Below are positions 53,800 through 62,511 of a stretch of 64,000 bases of DNA, one piece after another. Each line of letters opens with the position of its first letter. Positions within the stretch are counted from its first letter, which is position 1. The position numbers and the translations under genes are program-made. Origin of the DNA: Amycolatopsis jiangsuensis (GTDB lineage Bacteria > Actinomycetota > Actinomycetes > Mycobacteriales > Pseudonocardiaceae); contig NZ_JACHMG010000001.1 of NCBI RefSeq assembly GCF_014204865.1, positions 5,296,501 to 5,360,500 on the forward strand. Direction: 5' to 3'. A model generated the notes under the pieces. The model made no database searches, was not told where the DNA came from, and worked only from the letters and a program-made list of their open reading frames with translations.

Positions 53800-54261
53800 A
53801 TGGCGGTACCGCGCGGAACGCGCTTCGAGATCCAGCACGACCTCGTGTTTCCGGAGGGAGCAGCGATCGTTGGTCCGGTCACACCGGACATGGAGTACGT
53901 CTCCAACGAGGACAAGGCCCGGGGCAAGCAGCCCAAGCAGAAGATCGACGAGCAGACCGGCCTGCCGCAGTGGAAGGTCACGGTGACCGACCCGTCGGCC
54001 GAGAAGGATCGGGACAAGTCGGTGACGGTGACCCTGCTCGACCGAGTGCAGCCGGTCCCGCCCCCGGCGGTGATGCAGGGGTTCGACTTCCGTCCCGTGC
54101 TCTTCGAGGGCCTGACTGTTGAGCCCCGGGTCATGGGCGAGAAGTTCAAGTACCAGGGATGGGCACTGCGAGCGACCGGAATGCGTGAGCCGAAGGGCGC
54201 GACCCGGCCCGCCCAGAACAAGGGTGCTGGCCAGGGCTCCAGTGAGCAGAAGGCCGCCTGA
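53800..54261 (+). CDS. AICE backbone protein of unknown function
   Basis: 153 residues from ATG 53800 with AGGAGG ten bases upstream. Lysine/glutamate-rich; VSNEDKARGKQPKQKIDEQTG and TVTLLDRVQPVPPPAVMQGFD are the clearest stretches. The C-terminus is low-complexity. First gene after the regulated promoter. Similar small proteins lead the transfer operon of other AICEs; the function is not known to me. Confidence 0.8.
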   Translation: MAVPRGTRFEIQHDLVFPEGAAIVGPVTPDMEYVSNEDKARGKQPKQKIDEQTGLPQWKVTVTDPSAEKDRDKSVTVTLLDRVQPVPPPAVMQGFDFRPVLFEGLTVEPRVMGEKFKYQGWALRATGMREPKGATRPAQNKGAGQGSSEQKAA

Positions 54262-54539
54262 TGGCGGGGCGACCGTCGCGTGAGGCGGTCGCTCGGTGGA
54301 ACACCGCGTATGCCGAGCAGACGACCGCACTGTTCGCCGCGATGCGAGCAGCCGCCGATGACGTGGCGGCAGTGCGGCGTCTCGCTCGGGCATACCACTC
54401 AGTCGCCGAGGCGTGGCGAGTCCTCGCGGAGGACTTGGGAGCACCGTTGTGGGCTCGCCACGCGGCATCCGTGGCCGCCGAAGAGTTCGAGCGTAGAGCC
54501 CGCCTCGAAGCACGGCGTGCAGATTCCATCCAATCCTGA
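54261..54539 (+). CDS. Small helical AICE protein
   Basis: 92 residues, coupled to the preceding gene (TGATG). Alanine- and arginine-rich and predicted all-helical from composition (FAAMRAAADDVAAVRRLARAYH). No motif recognised. Confidence 0.72.
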   Translation: MAGRPSREAVARWNTAYAEQTTALFAAMRAAADDVAAVRRLARAYHSVAEAWRVLAEDLGAPLWARHAASVAAEEFERRARLEARRADSIQS

Positions 54540-54556
54540 CATTCGAGGGGACAGCC

Positions 54557-54805
54557 GTGCACAAGATCCCGCACGACTACATGGGCTACGTCTACGAGTG
54601 GGTTGCCGACGAAGTTGCCGCTCGCATTGCGTCGGGCGATCTTCCGTTGCTTAGCGCGCTACCGAACGAACGCCGCCTGGCACAGGAATACGGCGTCTCT
54701 CTGGGCAGCGCGAGGCGCGCTATCGACGTCCTCCGAAAGCGCGGTCTCGTGACCACGATCCGCGCCAAGGGAACCTTCGTCGTGCAGCGCGAAGCCAGCC
54801 GCTGA
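54557..54805 (+). CDS. Minimal GntR-type winged-helix regulator
   Basis: 82 residues from GTG 54557 behind GAGGGGA. Nothing but a GntR DNA-binding domain: EWVADEVAARIASGDL, LPNERRLAQEYGVSLGSARRAIDVLRKRGL, VTTIRAKGTFVV. No effector domain, so it probably acts as a constitutive DNA-binding switch within the element. Confidence 0.83.
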   Translation: MHKIPHDYMGYVYEWVADEVAARIASGDLPLLSALPNERRLAQEYGVSLGSARRAIDVLRKRGLVTTIRAKGTFVVQREASR

Positions 54806-54840
54806 AGACACGTCCGGACAACGGAGAGGAGGTGATTGCG

Positions 54841-54981
54841 GTGGCGCACAACGTGCGACGTTACGAGCGCCGGTGGTTCGTCCACCGACGTTGCTGGGTC
54901 TGCGGACAGTCGCAGCGGGTCCTGCGCAACAGGATGCGCGTGTGCCGAAGCTGCACCCGCAGAGCGACCGAAGGACTCTGA
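54841..54981 (+). CDS. 46-residue zinc-ribbon protein
   Basis: GTG 54841 follows AGGAGG at 8 bases. The product is very basic with a Cys4 arrangement, CWVCG and CRSC 18 residues apart, giving a treble-clef or zinc-ribbon fold. Probably nucleic-acid binding. It sits in the transfer operon. Confidence 0.65.
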   Translation: MAHNVRRYERRWFVHRRCWVCGQSQRVLRNRMRVCRSCTRRATEGL

Positions 54982-55127
54982 CAGTCCACATACGACGAAA
55001 ACGCACGTTCCGACGTGCGGCGATGAAGCACGCCCTGATTCGAACCTTCGGAACCGTATGGCGCAGAAGCGGAATGGCTGCCAACCTCTTGCCGCTCCTG
55101 CGCTGTCCACACCTGACGGAGTAGACA

Positions 55128-55298
55128 GTGGAAACGCTAGCCAATGCTGGCGGGCGCGTGTCAAGCGGGGTCACCCGGACGCGCTGCGCCACATGCAAGA
55201 AGTTCGCGCGACTCGCTCCCGGGGACAAGGAGTGCGCCACCTGTGCGGGTCGGCTGGATCTCCCGATCACGGCTGAGAAGGCCGGTGGTCGGCGATGA
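55128..55298 (+). CDS. 56-residue zinc-ribbon protein
   Basis: GTG 55128 has GGAG at 6-base spacing. Product carries RCATCKKFARLAPGDKECATC, two CxxC knuckles 14 residues apart. The stop overlaps the Tra start (ATGA at 55295-55298), so it is translated with the translocase. Likely a small DNA- or protein-binding partner in transfer. Confidence 0.68.
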   Translation: METLANAGGRVSSGVTRTRCATCKKFARLAPGDKECATCAGRLDLPITAEKAGGRR

Positions 55299-56827
55299 AC
55301 GCACACACCCTCGGAATCCTGCTGCTCGGTAGTACCGGCCTCGCCGTGGTGGTCTGGGTGCTGCACAAGCTCGGCAAGGCGCTGGCCTCGGTCGCGGAGG
55401 CTCTCGCCGCCGCTGCTGTTGTTTTCCTTGCACTGTGGTGGGTTCTCAAGGCCGTGGCCTGGATCTTCAAGGAGATCCTGACCCACCCGCGAACCACGCT
55501 TGCTGTGCTCGCGGTCGCCGCCTGGTGCTTCTGGCTCGGCTGGCTGTCGCTCGTCGTGAGCGGTTGCGTGGTCGCTGCGGGACTGCTGACCTGGCGGCGA
55601 CTCCACCTGGTGTCGTTCGATCAGTGGGCTGGACGCGCGCTGCGTTCGTGGTGGTTCCGGTGGGCGCTCTACATGCCCAAGCTGCCGGAATGGCTGCACG
55701 CGTGTGGTCTCAGCGTCAAGGACGACACTGTGCCCGTCGACCTGACGGTGACGCTCGTCGGCCGGAAGAAGATCACACGCGATCAGCAGCGGGCCGGTGT
55801 TCGACTGCCCAAGGTCCGGCGTGTGCGGTCCGGTGCGTCGTGGGACGAGGTCCGGGTTGAACTGGTGCCGGGTCAGAAGCCCGAGGACTTCGACGAAGCC
55901 GCGCGAGAACTCGCCGTAGCGCGCAAGGTGGCCCGGTGCCAGGTGCGCGAGCTGGCTCCCAACGTCGTGTCCATCGACTTCCAGCGCCGGGACCTCCTCG
56001 CCGCTCCGGTGCCGTGCCCGCGGTTCGCCGAACTGGATGCCTCGTCGGTGGATCTTCGGCGGGCTTGGGCAGGCCGCACGGAGTACGGGCAGGACTGGCA
56101 CCTGCCGCTGTACGGCTCGGGCAGCCACACCCTCACGGCCGGCGCTTCGGGTGCGGGCAAGAACTCGGTGATGTGGTGCCCGCTCGCGTCGATCGCTCCG
56201 GCGATCCGGGACGGCCTGGTCCGCGTGACCGGCATCGACCCGAAGGGCATGGAACTCGCCTACGGCCGGGGGATCTTCCATCGGTACGCGGTGACGCCGA
56301 AGGACGCGCTCGAAGTCCTGGACGAGCTGGTGGCCGCGATGGACGCGCGAAAGGCCGAGTTCGCGGGACGGGTCCGGACAGTGCCGGTGAGCGTCGAGAA
56401 CCCACTTGAGCTGGTGGAGTTCGACGAGATCGGCGCGCTCACGAAGTACACCGACCGCAAGACCCGCGAACAGATCATCGAGAAGGTCGCGCTGCTGACC
56501 ACGCAGGGCCGGGCGCTCGGGTTCACGGTTCGAGGCTACGTGCAGGAGCCGACGAAGGACACGGTTCCGGTGCGCGAGCTGTTCCCCCGCCGCATCTGCC
56601 TGCGGGTCACCTCGAAGTCGCACGTCGGGATGGTGCTCGGCGACCAGGCGTACGAGCGGGGCGCGTGGGCGAACAGGATCGGGGAGTCCGAAGCAGGCAC
56701 CGGTTACGTGTGGGGCGAAGGCATCCGTGAGCCGATGCGCGTCCGAGCCGGATGGGTTCCGGATGAGGCGGTCAAGGCACTTGAAGCGTTCGTGACCGGC
56801 GGCGGTGTGCTGGGGGTGGCGGCATGA
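55295..56827 (+). CDS. traSA: FtsK/SpoIIIE-type DNA translocase (TraSA-like)
   Basis: 510 residues. N-terminal membrane segments (residues 5-25, 40-60, 65-105), then the motor domain with Walker A GASGAGKNS (283-291; Asn in place of the usual Thr or Gly) and Walker B-like ELVEFDEIGAL (about 371-382), followed by TTQGRALGFTVRGYVQEPT and the sensor-like MVLGDQAYERGAWA. In AICEs a single such protein moves double-stranded DNA between mycelia. It overlaps neighbours on both sides by 4 bp. Confidence 0.9.
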   Translation: MNAHTLGILLLGSTGLAVVVWVLHKLGKALASVAEALAAAAVVFLALWWVLKAVAWIFKEILTHPRTTLAVLAVAAWCFWLGWLSLVVSGCVVAAGLLTWRRLHLVSFDQWAGRALRSWWFRWALYMPKLPEWLHACGLSVKDDTVPVDLTVTLVGRKKITRDQQRAGVRLPKVRRVRSGASWDEVRVELVPGQKPEDFDEAARELAVARKVARCQVRELAPNVVSIDFQRRDLLAAPVPCPRFAELDASSVDLRRAWAGRTEYGQDWHLPLYGSGSHTLTAGASGAGKNSVMWCPLASIAPAIRDGLVRVTGIDPKGMELAYGRGIFHRYAVTPKDALEVLDELVAAMDARKAEFAGRVRTVPVSVENPLELVEFDEIGALTKYTDRKTREQIIEKVALLTTQGRALGFTVRGYVQEPTKDTVPVRELFPRRICLRVTSKSHVGMVLGDQAYERGAWANRIGESEAGTGYVWGEGIREPMRVRAGWVPDEAVKALEAFVTGGGVLGVAA

Positions 56828-57228
56828 ACGGCCGTTCGGAGCTGCACCGGCTGTTGGGCGCGGTGTGGGGACATCTGGAGGAGCACCGGCTGCCGGAGCC
56901 GTGGTCGCTCACCTGCGAGCTGTACCGCGCAGAGGTGCAGGTGCAGATCGGGCCGGGAGCACCGGTGGCCCGGTTGGCGGACCTGCTGGCGTGGGCCTAC
57001 TCGTTGCAGGAGGCCACGGTGCGGTGGCGGCGCCTTGACATCCGCTCCCTGCACACCACCGTCCACGGACGGACGCGGGCGGGGGTGTGGTTCCGGGTGT
57101 TCGGCGGCCTCGACTTCACCGACACCCGGGGCCTGGTGCCCCTCGCCCCCGGGGACACCGAAGTCGCCACCGTGGAAGAGCTGCACGTCTTCCACGACCT
57201 CCTCGCCGAACACGAGGTGCAGTTATGA
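56824..57228 (+). CDS. AICE protein between Tra and Rep, unknown function
   Basis: 134 residues, overlapping Tra (ATGA) and RepSA (ATGA). It contains TRAGVWFRVFGGLDFTDTRGLVPL and a helical N-terminus. No membrane segment or motif was recognised. Its coupling to tra and rep suggests a role in transfer or replication. Confidence 0.78.
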   Translation: MNGRSELHRLLGAVWGHLEEHRLPEPWSLTCELYRAEVQVQIGPGAPVARLADLLAWAYSLQEATVRWRRLDIRSLHTTVHGRTRAGVWFRVFGGLDFTDTRGLVPLAPGDTEVATVEELHVFHDLLAEHEVQL

Positions 57229-58820
57229 GCACCCGGGCGGAACGGATGCGGCTACCACTGTCGAGCGAGGTCATGAAGGCCACGGCGGAGAAGCACGGCG
57301 TGTGTGTCCGGCCGTTCACGATGGAGGTCGGCGACCCCGACACCGGCGAACTCCGCTACGTCGCCGTGCCGTGCGGCTCCACCGTCGAGAGCGTCTGCGG
57401 GCCGTGCGCGAAGAAGGCCAAAGCGTTGCGGATGGCCCAGTGCCGGGAGGGCTGGCACCTGACCGAAGAACCCGACTTCTCCCCGGCCCCGCCGAGCAAG
57501 GAGCAGAAGGAGTTGATGGAGTTCCGGGCCGACCTGGTGGTGCGGTACCGGGACGCGGTCGAGACCGGGGAGGAGGGCCAGGCCGACGAACTGCGGGAGG
57601 AGATCCGGGGAGTCGATGAGGAACTTCGGCAACTCGGCATGCGCGGTCGCCTGCCGTCTCCGGACCTGCCGGGTAAGGCGCCGAAGAAGCGGTCCACCAA
57701 GCGGCGGCAGGACGCGCCGAACCTGCCCCGGCGCAAGGTCGCCAAGACCACGCTCGGGCGGGAGTACGCGGGCAGGTTCCGGCCGTCGATGTTCGTCACG
57801 CTGACCTGCGACACCTACGGGCGGGTGCGGGAGGACGGCACCCCGGTCGACATGGCGACCTACGACTACCGGCGGGCCGCGCGGGACGCCGTGCACTTCT
57901 CCTCGCTGGTGGACCGGTGGTGGCAGAACCTCCGCCGCGTCGTCGGGTGGGACGTGCAGTACTTCGCCACTGTGGAGCCCCAGAAGCGGACTGCGCCGCA
58001 TCTGCACGCGGCGTTGCGTGGGTCGATCCCGCACGAGGTCATCCGGCAGGTCACCGAGGCCACCTATCACCAGGTGTGGTGGCCCGCGCATGACGAGCTG
58101 GTCTACGGCGGGAATCACCTGCCGGTGTGGGACATGCGCACGAAGTCCTTTGTAGACCCGGACACGCGGGAACCGTTGCGGCAGTGGGAGGACGCGATAG
58201 AAGAGGTGGAGGAACCCGCGCACGTGGTGACCTTCGGACGGCAGGTGCACTCCAAGGGCATCCTCGGCGGGAGCGAGGAAGCCGGACGGCACATCGGCTA
58301 CCTGACCAAATACCTCACCAAATCCACCGGGGAGGTGGTCGAGGCCACGAGCGCGAGGCAGCGGGAGCACCACGACCGGCTCCACGCCGAACTGTCAGTC
58401 ACCCCGTGCTCGCCCCGGTGCGCCGTGTGGCTGCTCTACGGGATTCAGCCGCTCGGAGCGACGAGCCGCATGACTCCGGGCCACTGCAAAGGGCGGGCAC
58501 ATCGGCGGACCACGCTCGGGCTGCCCGGTCGCAGGGTGCTCGTTTCGCGGAAGTGGTCGGGCAAGTCCCTGGCCGATCACCAGGCCGACCGCAAGGCGTT
58601 CGTGCGGGACATGCTCGCCGGGGTCGGCATCGTCAAGCCCGAGGAGGACACCTCCCGGCTGATCTGGCGCAAGGTCCAACCCGGCGACCGCGACGCACCA
58701 CCACGGGCGCACCTGCTCATGCACGCCATCGCCGAACGGATCACCTGGAAGGCCGAGTACGACCGCGCACTACTCGCGGCAGGGCCGCCAGAAACTTCAG
58801 CAACTCAGCAGGCGGCCTGA
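57225..58820 (+). CDS. repSA: RepSA-type rolling-circle replication initiator
   Basis: 531 residues from ATG 57225. HUH-type initiator: motif 1 MFVTLTCDTYG (189-199), motif 2 TAPHLHAAL with the metal-binding His259-Leu-His261, motif 3 GYLTKYLTK with nucleophile Tyr359 or Tyr363. A CGPC knuckle lies near residue 58. It nicks the double-strand origin of the excised circle. The exact origin cannot be placed by eye. The in-frame extension upstream overlaps the previous gene and was rejected. Confidence 0.9.
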   Translation: MSTRAERMRLPLSSEVMKATAEKHGVCVRPFTMEVGDPDTGELRYVAVPCGSTVESVCGPCAKKAKALRMAQCREGWHLTEEPDFSPAPPSKEQKELMEFRADLVVRYRDAVETGEEGQADELREEIRGVDEELRQLGMRGRLPSPDLPGKAPKKRSTKRRQDAPNLPRRKVAKTTLGREYAGRFRPSMFVTLTCDTYGRVREDGTPVDMATYDYRRAARDAVHFSSLVDRWWQNLRRVVGWDVQYFATVEPQKRTAPHLHAALRGSIPHEVIRQVTEATYHQVWWPAHDELVYGGNHLPVWDMRTKSFVDPDTREPLRQWEDAIEEVEEPAHVVTFGRQVHSKGILGGSEEAGRHIGYLTKYLTKSTGEVVEATSARQREHHDRLHAELSVTPCSPRCAVWLLYGIQPLGATSRMTPGHCKGRAHRRTTLGLPGRRVLVSRKWSGKSLADHQADRKAFVRDMLAGVGIVKPEEDTSRLIWRKVQPGDRDAPPRAHLLMHAIAERITWKAEYDRALLAAGPPETSATQQAA

Positions 58821-58843
58821 TCTACCAGGGGGAGGACAACACC

Positions 58844-59062
58844 TTGAACACGCACTACCTGAATGTCGAGCAGGCGGCCGAGTACCTGAACACCTCGGTG
58901 CGCTTCGTCCGGCGGTTGATCGCTGAGCGGCGGATCGCGTTCCACAAAGTCGGGGCGCATGTGCGGCTGGCGGTCGAAGACCTTGAGGCATTCGTGCGGG
59001 CCGGGCGGGTCGAGCCGATCACTCGCGGGTCCGTGCTCCGCGACCTGGGGAGGGCTGCCTGA
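58844..59062 (+). CDS. xis: Excisionase (MerR/Xis-type helix-turn-helix)
   Basis: 72 residues from TTG 58844, chosen because GGGGGAGG stands 8 bases upstream. YLNVEQAAEYLNTSVRFVRRLIAERRIAFHKVGAHVRLAVEDLEAFV is the excisionase-family DNA-binding domain. It directs Int toward excision. It overlaps int by one base (TGATG). Confidence 0.9.
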   Translation: MNTHYLNVEQAAEYLNTSVRFVRRLIAERRIAFHKVGAHVRLAVEDLEAFVRAGRVEPITRGSVLRDLGRAA

Positions 59063-60234
59063 TGACGAACAAGAAGGGGCGCAGGGGTTTCGGCAACATC
59101 CGGCGGCGTGAGTCGGGGCGGTGGCAGGCTCGCTATCCCGGGCCGGACGGGCAGATGCGGTCGGCTCCGCACACGTTCGAGAGCAGGCGCGCTGCGGAGC
59201 AGTGGTTGTCGATCACCGAAAGTCAGATCCTGCGCGGCGAGTGGACAGACCCCGAGCGAGCGAAGATCAAGCTCGGTGTCTACGCCGAGCAGTGGGTGTC
59301 GCAGCGGCCGGGCCTGCGTCCGCGAACGGTGGAGTTGTACCGCTGGCTGCTGCGGAAGCAGATCACGCCACACCTCGGCGGGGTCGAGTTGGGCAGGCTG
59401 TCCACCGCGAACATCCGCCAGTGGCGTGCTGACCGGCTCGCGGCGGGTGTCTCGGAGTCGGTGACCGCGAAGGCGTACCGGTTGCTGCGGGCGGTGCTGA
59501 ACACGGCTGCCGAAGAGGACAAGATCATCCAGCGCAACCCCTGCCGGGTACGCGGCGCCGACCGCGAGAACCCGGAAGAACGGCCGGTCCTCTCCGTCGC
59601 CCAGGTCTTCGATCTGGCCGGGAAGATGCCGGAGCGGCTCCGTGCACTCGTCCTGTTGGCGGCCTTCGGCTCGCTCCGGTGGGGTGAGGTCACGGCTCTG
59701 CGCCGCTGCGATGTTGCGGAGGACGGGAGCTGGGTCCGTGTCTCGCGTGCCCTGGTCGAGGTTCCAGGGCACGGGCTGGTCGCCGGGCCTCCGAAGTCAC
59801 GCGCAGGCGTCCGCACCGTGATCATTCCGGCCGCCGTCCGGCCGGAGGTGGTCAAGCACCTGAAGACCTACGTGAAGGCCGACCCGCTGGCGCTGCTGTT
59901 CACGGGCGAGCGGTCGGGGACGGCGATCCGGCGGCCGAACTTCAGTCAGCGGACTCGCTGGACGGAGGTGGTGGCAAACATGGGCCTCAAGGGCCTGCAC
60001 TTCCACGACCTGCGGCACGCGGGCAACATCTGGGCGTCCAAAGCCGGTACCTCGACCAAGGACCTCATGGCGCGCATGGGGCATGACGACATGCGAGCCG
60101 CCCTGATCTACCAGCGGGCGACCAGCGACGCCGACGAGCGGATCGCCGACCGGCTGTCGAAGCTCGTCGACGAGCACCGCAGGGGCGGTGAGGATGACGA
60201 GGGAGAGCCCGGCTCGCTCGCCCCGGTGACGTAA
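59062..60234 (+). CDS. int: Tyrosine site-specific integrase
   Basis: 390 residues. The N-terminal arm-binding region contains GRWQARYPGPDGQ, the core-binding domain starts near residue 70, and the catalytic domain has Arg206 (SLRWGE), His315/Arg318 (HFHDLRHAG), His341 (MGHDD) and nucleophile Tyr350 (ALIYQRA). All catalytic residues are present. It recombines the attP with the 3' part of tRNA-Gly. Its stop codon TAA is the first three bases of a TAATGGCCCG repeat. Confidence 0.95.
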   Translation: MTNKKGRRGFGNIRRRESGRWQARYPGPDGQMRSAPHTFESRRAAEQWLSITESQILRGEWTDPERAKIKLGVYAEQWVSQRPGLRPRTVELYRWLLRKQITPHLGGVELGRLSTANIRQWRADRLAAGVSESVTAKAYRLLRAVLNTAAEEDKIIQRNPCRVRGADRENPEERPVLSVAQVFDLAGKMPERLRALVLLAAFGSLRWGEVTALRRCDVAEDGSWVRVSRALVEVPGHGLVAGPPKSRAGVRTVIIPAAVRPEVVKHLKTYVKADPLALLFTGERSGTAIRRPNFSQRTRWTEVVANMGLKGLHFHDLRHAGNIWASKAGTSTKDLMARMGHDDMRAALIYQRATSDADERIADRLSKLVDEHRRGGEDDEGEPGSLAPVT

Positions 60235-60252
60235 TGGCCCGCTAATGGCCCG
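60232..60252 (+). promoter_or_regulatory. Putative integrase arm-type sites, right end
   Basis: TAATGGCCCG at 60232-60241 and again at 60243-60252, with the same 11-bp spacing and orientation as the pair at 48512-48532. On the excised circle both pairs would flank attP. Confidence 0.58.
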
Positions 60253-60276
60253 GCGGCCGGGTTGACCCACGAACGA

Positions 60277-60321
60277 CGAAGGCCCAGGACCAGAGGAACC
60301 ACCCTCTGACCTGGGCCTTCG
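60277..60321. terminator. Bidirectional hairpin between int and tRNA-Gly
   Basis: CGAAGGCCCAGG pairs with CCTGGGCCTTCG (12 bp); after a small internal loop CAGAGG pairs with CCTCTG. It lies between int and the tRNA 3' end and can end transcription from both sides. Confidence 0.75.
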
Positions 60322-60327
60322 CGCGAA

Positions 60328-60369
60328 GAGCGGATGACGGGAATCGAACCCGCGTATTCAGCTTGGGAA
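60328..60369. repeat. Right attachment-site copy within tRNA-Gly
   Basis: 42-bp exact direct repeat of 48385-48426, covering the anticodon loop to the base after the discriminator. This copy keeps the tRNA intact. Confidence 0.93.
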
Positions 60370-60399
60370 GCTGATGTTCTACCATTGAACTACATCCGC
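60329..60399 (-). tRNA. tRNA-Gly (anticodon CCC)
   Basis: 71 nt folding as a cloverleaf: acceptor GCGGATG pairs with CATCCGC, D arm around GTTCAATGGTAGAAC, anticodon stem TCAGC/GCTGA with loop TTCCCAA (anticodon CCC), T arm CGGGTTCGATTCCCG. The CCA is not encoded. Insertion site of the AICE. Confidence 0.96.
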
Positions 60400-60473
60400 G
60401 ATGCCTCGTCAGCCTACACAACCCCGGAGCGTCTGTGTCCACTGGGTTTGGGTTGACGGTGCCGCCGGCAAGT

Positions 60474-60489
60474 GACAACACTTGTTGTC
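60474..60489. promoter_or_regulatory. Palindrome upstream of the MpaB-type oxygenase gene
   Basis: GACAACA-CT-TGTTGTC, a perfect 7-bp inverted repeat 31 bp before ATG 60520. The size and symmetry suit a dimeric repressor such as a TetR protein; no regulator gene is adjacent. Confidence 0.6.
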
Positions 60490-60519
60490 GGTCTGCAGGT
60501 GTCAGGAGGTGGGGCGGCG

Positions 60520-61692
60520 ATGGATGCTCCGGTGTTGTTCCGGCAGGGCGGGTTCGGGCTGGTGGCCCGGGTGCGGGGGCTTGACGCGGTCCGGGCGGAC
60601 GAGGTGCAGATCGCGCGGCTCAGGGAGTTCGCGCAGGGGCAGGACGAGCTCGCGGACGCCGTCGTCGGGTGGTTGCGCCGGGATCGCGGTGGGCAGGAGC
60701 TGGTGGACCGCGCGCTGGCTGAGGGGATCGACAGCGTCGAAGGGGCGCCGGACGTTCTGCGGGCCTTCTTCGCCCACGCCGAGGCCACGCCGTACTGGGT
60801 GGACGGGCCGCGGCTCGAACGTGGAGCGCGGGCGGTCACGCGGGCCGGGCTGCTCGGGCTCTTTCCGCTCGGTGATCTGTCGCTGATGGGTGGCTACTTC
60901 GCTTCGCGGGCCACGAAATCGCTGGTCGGCACCGGGGAGATCGAGCATCGCACGGTCCACCGGCTGCTGGAGACGGCCGCCTGGTGGATCGACGTGACCA
61001 CGCCCGGTGCGCTGACCCGGGGCGGCAGCGGCTACCAGGCCGCGTTGCGCATCCGGCTCGTGCACGCGCACGTCCGGCACGCGATGAACCGCCGGACCGA
61101 CTGGGATTACGCACGCTGGGACCGCCCGGTCAACCACGTCCAGACCGCGGGCACGCTCCTGCTGTTCTCCCTGGTCTACGTGGCCGGCACCGAGCTGCTC
61201 GGCCTGCGGTATTCGGCGCGGGAGAAGGCCGACGTCCTGCATCTCTGGCGTTACCTCGGCTGGCTGATGGGCGTGCCCGCCGAACTGCTGCCCGCCGGCG
61301 AGGACGACGCGTGGCGGCTGCTGTGGCTGCTCGCCACCACCGAGTTCATCCCGGACGAGGACACCAAGCGCCTGGCCAAATCCCTCCTGGACAGCCACGA
61401 GGCGATCGGCGAGGGCCGAGGCGTACCGGGAAAACTGCTGGCGCATGTGAACGTCCGGGTGCACGCCTCGATCAGCCGCCTCGTGCTAGGGCGCGACAAC
61501 GCCGACTACCTGGACCTGCCGGACGATCCGCTGGCCAAGGCGGCCGTCGTCGCCGGCGCGGGGGCGAACTTCGTCGCCGAGACCCTGCGCCCGTTCGTCC
61601 CGGGCGCGACCACGCTGCAGGAACTCCTCGGCGGCCTCGGCCGGCGCCGGTACCGGCAACGGCTCGGGCAGCTGATCGAACGAACGGCCTGA
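60520..61692 (+). CDS. MpaB/latex-clearing-protein-like oxygenase (DUF2236)
   Basis: 390 residues from ATG 60520 with AGGAGG upstream. Family pattern: AFFAHAEATPYWVDGPRLERGA, GGSGYQAALRIRLVHAHVRH with likely heme-ligating His, RPVNHVQTAGTLLLFSLVY and LWLLATTEFIPDEDTKRLAKSLL. Members include rubber oxygenase Lcp and the MpaB domain, b-type heme oxygenases. The substrate is unknown. A palindromic operator precedes it. Confidence 0.88.
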   Translation: MDAPVLFRQGGFGLVARVRGLDAVRADEVQIARLREFAQGQDELADAVVGWLRRDRGGQELVDRALAEGIDSVEGAPDVLRAFFAHAEATPYWVDGPRLERGARAVTRAGLLGLFPLGDLSLMGGYFASRATKSLVGTGEIEHRTVHRLLETAAWWIDVTTPGALTRGGSGYQAALRIRLVHAHVRHAMNRRTDWDYARWDRPVNHVQTAGTLLLFSLVYVAGTELLGLRYSAREKADVLHLWRYLGWLMGVPAELLPAGEDDAWRLLWLLATTEFIPDEDTKRLAKSLLDSHEAIGEGRGVPGKLLAHVNVRVHASISRLVLGRDNADYLDLPDDPLAKAAVVAGAGANFVAETLRPFVPGATTLQELLGGLGRRRYRQRLGQLIERTA

Positions 61693-61752
61693 GGAGTGGC
61701 CCGGACGAGGGACACCCGCGAGTACCGCCCGGCCGCCCGATACGCTTCGTCC

Positions 61753-62334
61753 GTGCTGCTCAGTGACCGTGACCTCCGCAAAGAGCTCGACGCCGGCCGG
61801 CTCGGCATCGACCCGTTCGACACCGGCATGGTCCAGCCGTCCAGCATCGACGTCCGGCTCGACCGGTTCTTCCGGGTGTTCGACAACAGCAAGTACACCC
61901 ACATCGACCCGCAGCTGCAGCAGGACGAGCTGACCTCGCTGGTCGAAAAGGAGGGGGACGAGCCGTTCGTGCTGCACCCCGGCGAGTTCGTGCTCGGCGC
62001 GACCTTCGAACAGGTCCGCCTCGCCGACGACCTCGCGGGCCGGCTCGAGGGCAAGTCCTCACTCGGCCGGCTCGGGCTGCTGACGCACTCCACCGCGGGC
62101 TTCATCGACCCCGGCTTCTCCGGGCACATCACGCTCGAGCTGTCGAACGTCGCCAACCTGCCGATCACCCTGTGGCCGGGAATGAAGATCGGCCAGCTGT
62201 GCATTTTCCGGCTCTCCAGCGCGGCCGAATTCCCGTACGGCTCGAAGCAGGCCGGCTCCCGCTACCAGGGCCAGCGCGGTCCCACGCCGAGCCGCGCGTA
62301 CCAGAACTTCCACCGGGTGGACACCTGGCGGTAG
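61753..62334 (+). CDS. dcd: dCTP deaminase (probably bifunctional deaminase/dUTPase)
   Basis: 193 residues from GTG 61753 ([12 protein letters not shown]). Very close to the mycobacterial enzyme: [83 protein letters not shown]. tuberculosis Dcd converts dCTP to dUMP directly (established), and the same is expected here. It supplies dUMP for thymidylate synthesis. Confidence 0.97.
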   Translation: MLLSDRDLRKELDAGRLGIDPFDTGMVQPSSIDVRLDRFFRVFDNSKYTHIDPQLQQDELTSLVEKEGDEPFVLHPGEFVLGATFEQVRLADDLAGRLEGKSSLGRLGLLTHSTAGFIDPGFSGHITLELSNVANLPITLWPGMKIGQLCIFRLSSAAEFPYGSKQAGSRYQGQRGPTPSRAYQNFHRVDTWR

Positions 62335-62511
62335 TCCGCCGGACGACCCCTGCGGTGCATGGCCCCGCCGATGGTGGGCAATTCACCGACTCCCCTGAAC
62401 CGGCAACCCGCCCGGGTGCTCGACGTCACCACGACAGGTGACACCGGCGAAGAACGGGTACTGGTTGGGTTGGAGTAGGTAAGAAAATTTCCCAGGGGAA
62501 AGGGCAGGCGC

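Larger units (their letters stand above)
48385..60369. mobile_element. AICE (actinomycete integrative and conjugative element) in tRNA-Gly(CCC)
   Basis: About 12 kb bounded by a 42-bp exact direct repeat (48385-48426 and 60328-60369) that corresponds to the 3' part of a tRNA-Gly gene. The right copy lies in the intact tRNA. The backbone is that of pSAM2-like AICEs: GntR regulators, FtsK-type Tra, RepSA-type initiator, Xis and Int next to the attachment site. Cargo: DUF3800 gene, Pycsar cyclase and effector, and a GntR-HAD-phosphotransferase operon. All backbone genes look intact, so it may still be mobile. Confidence 0.93.

Noticed and set aside
55023..55124. 33-codon open frame before the second zinc-ribbon gene (MKHALIRTFGTVW...)
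   Set aside because: Weak ribosome-binding site and no motif; not enough support to call a gene.
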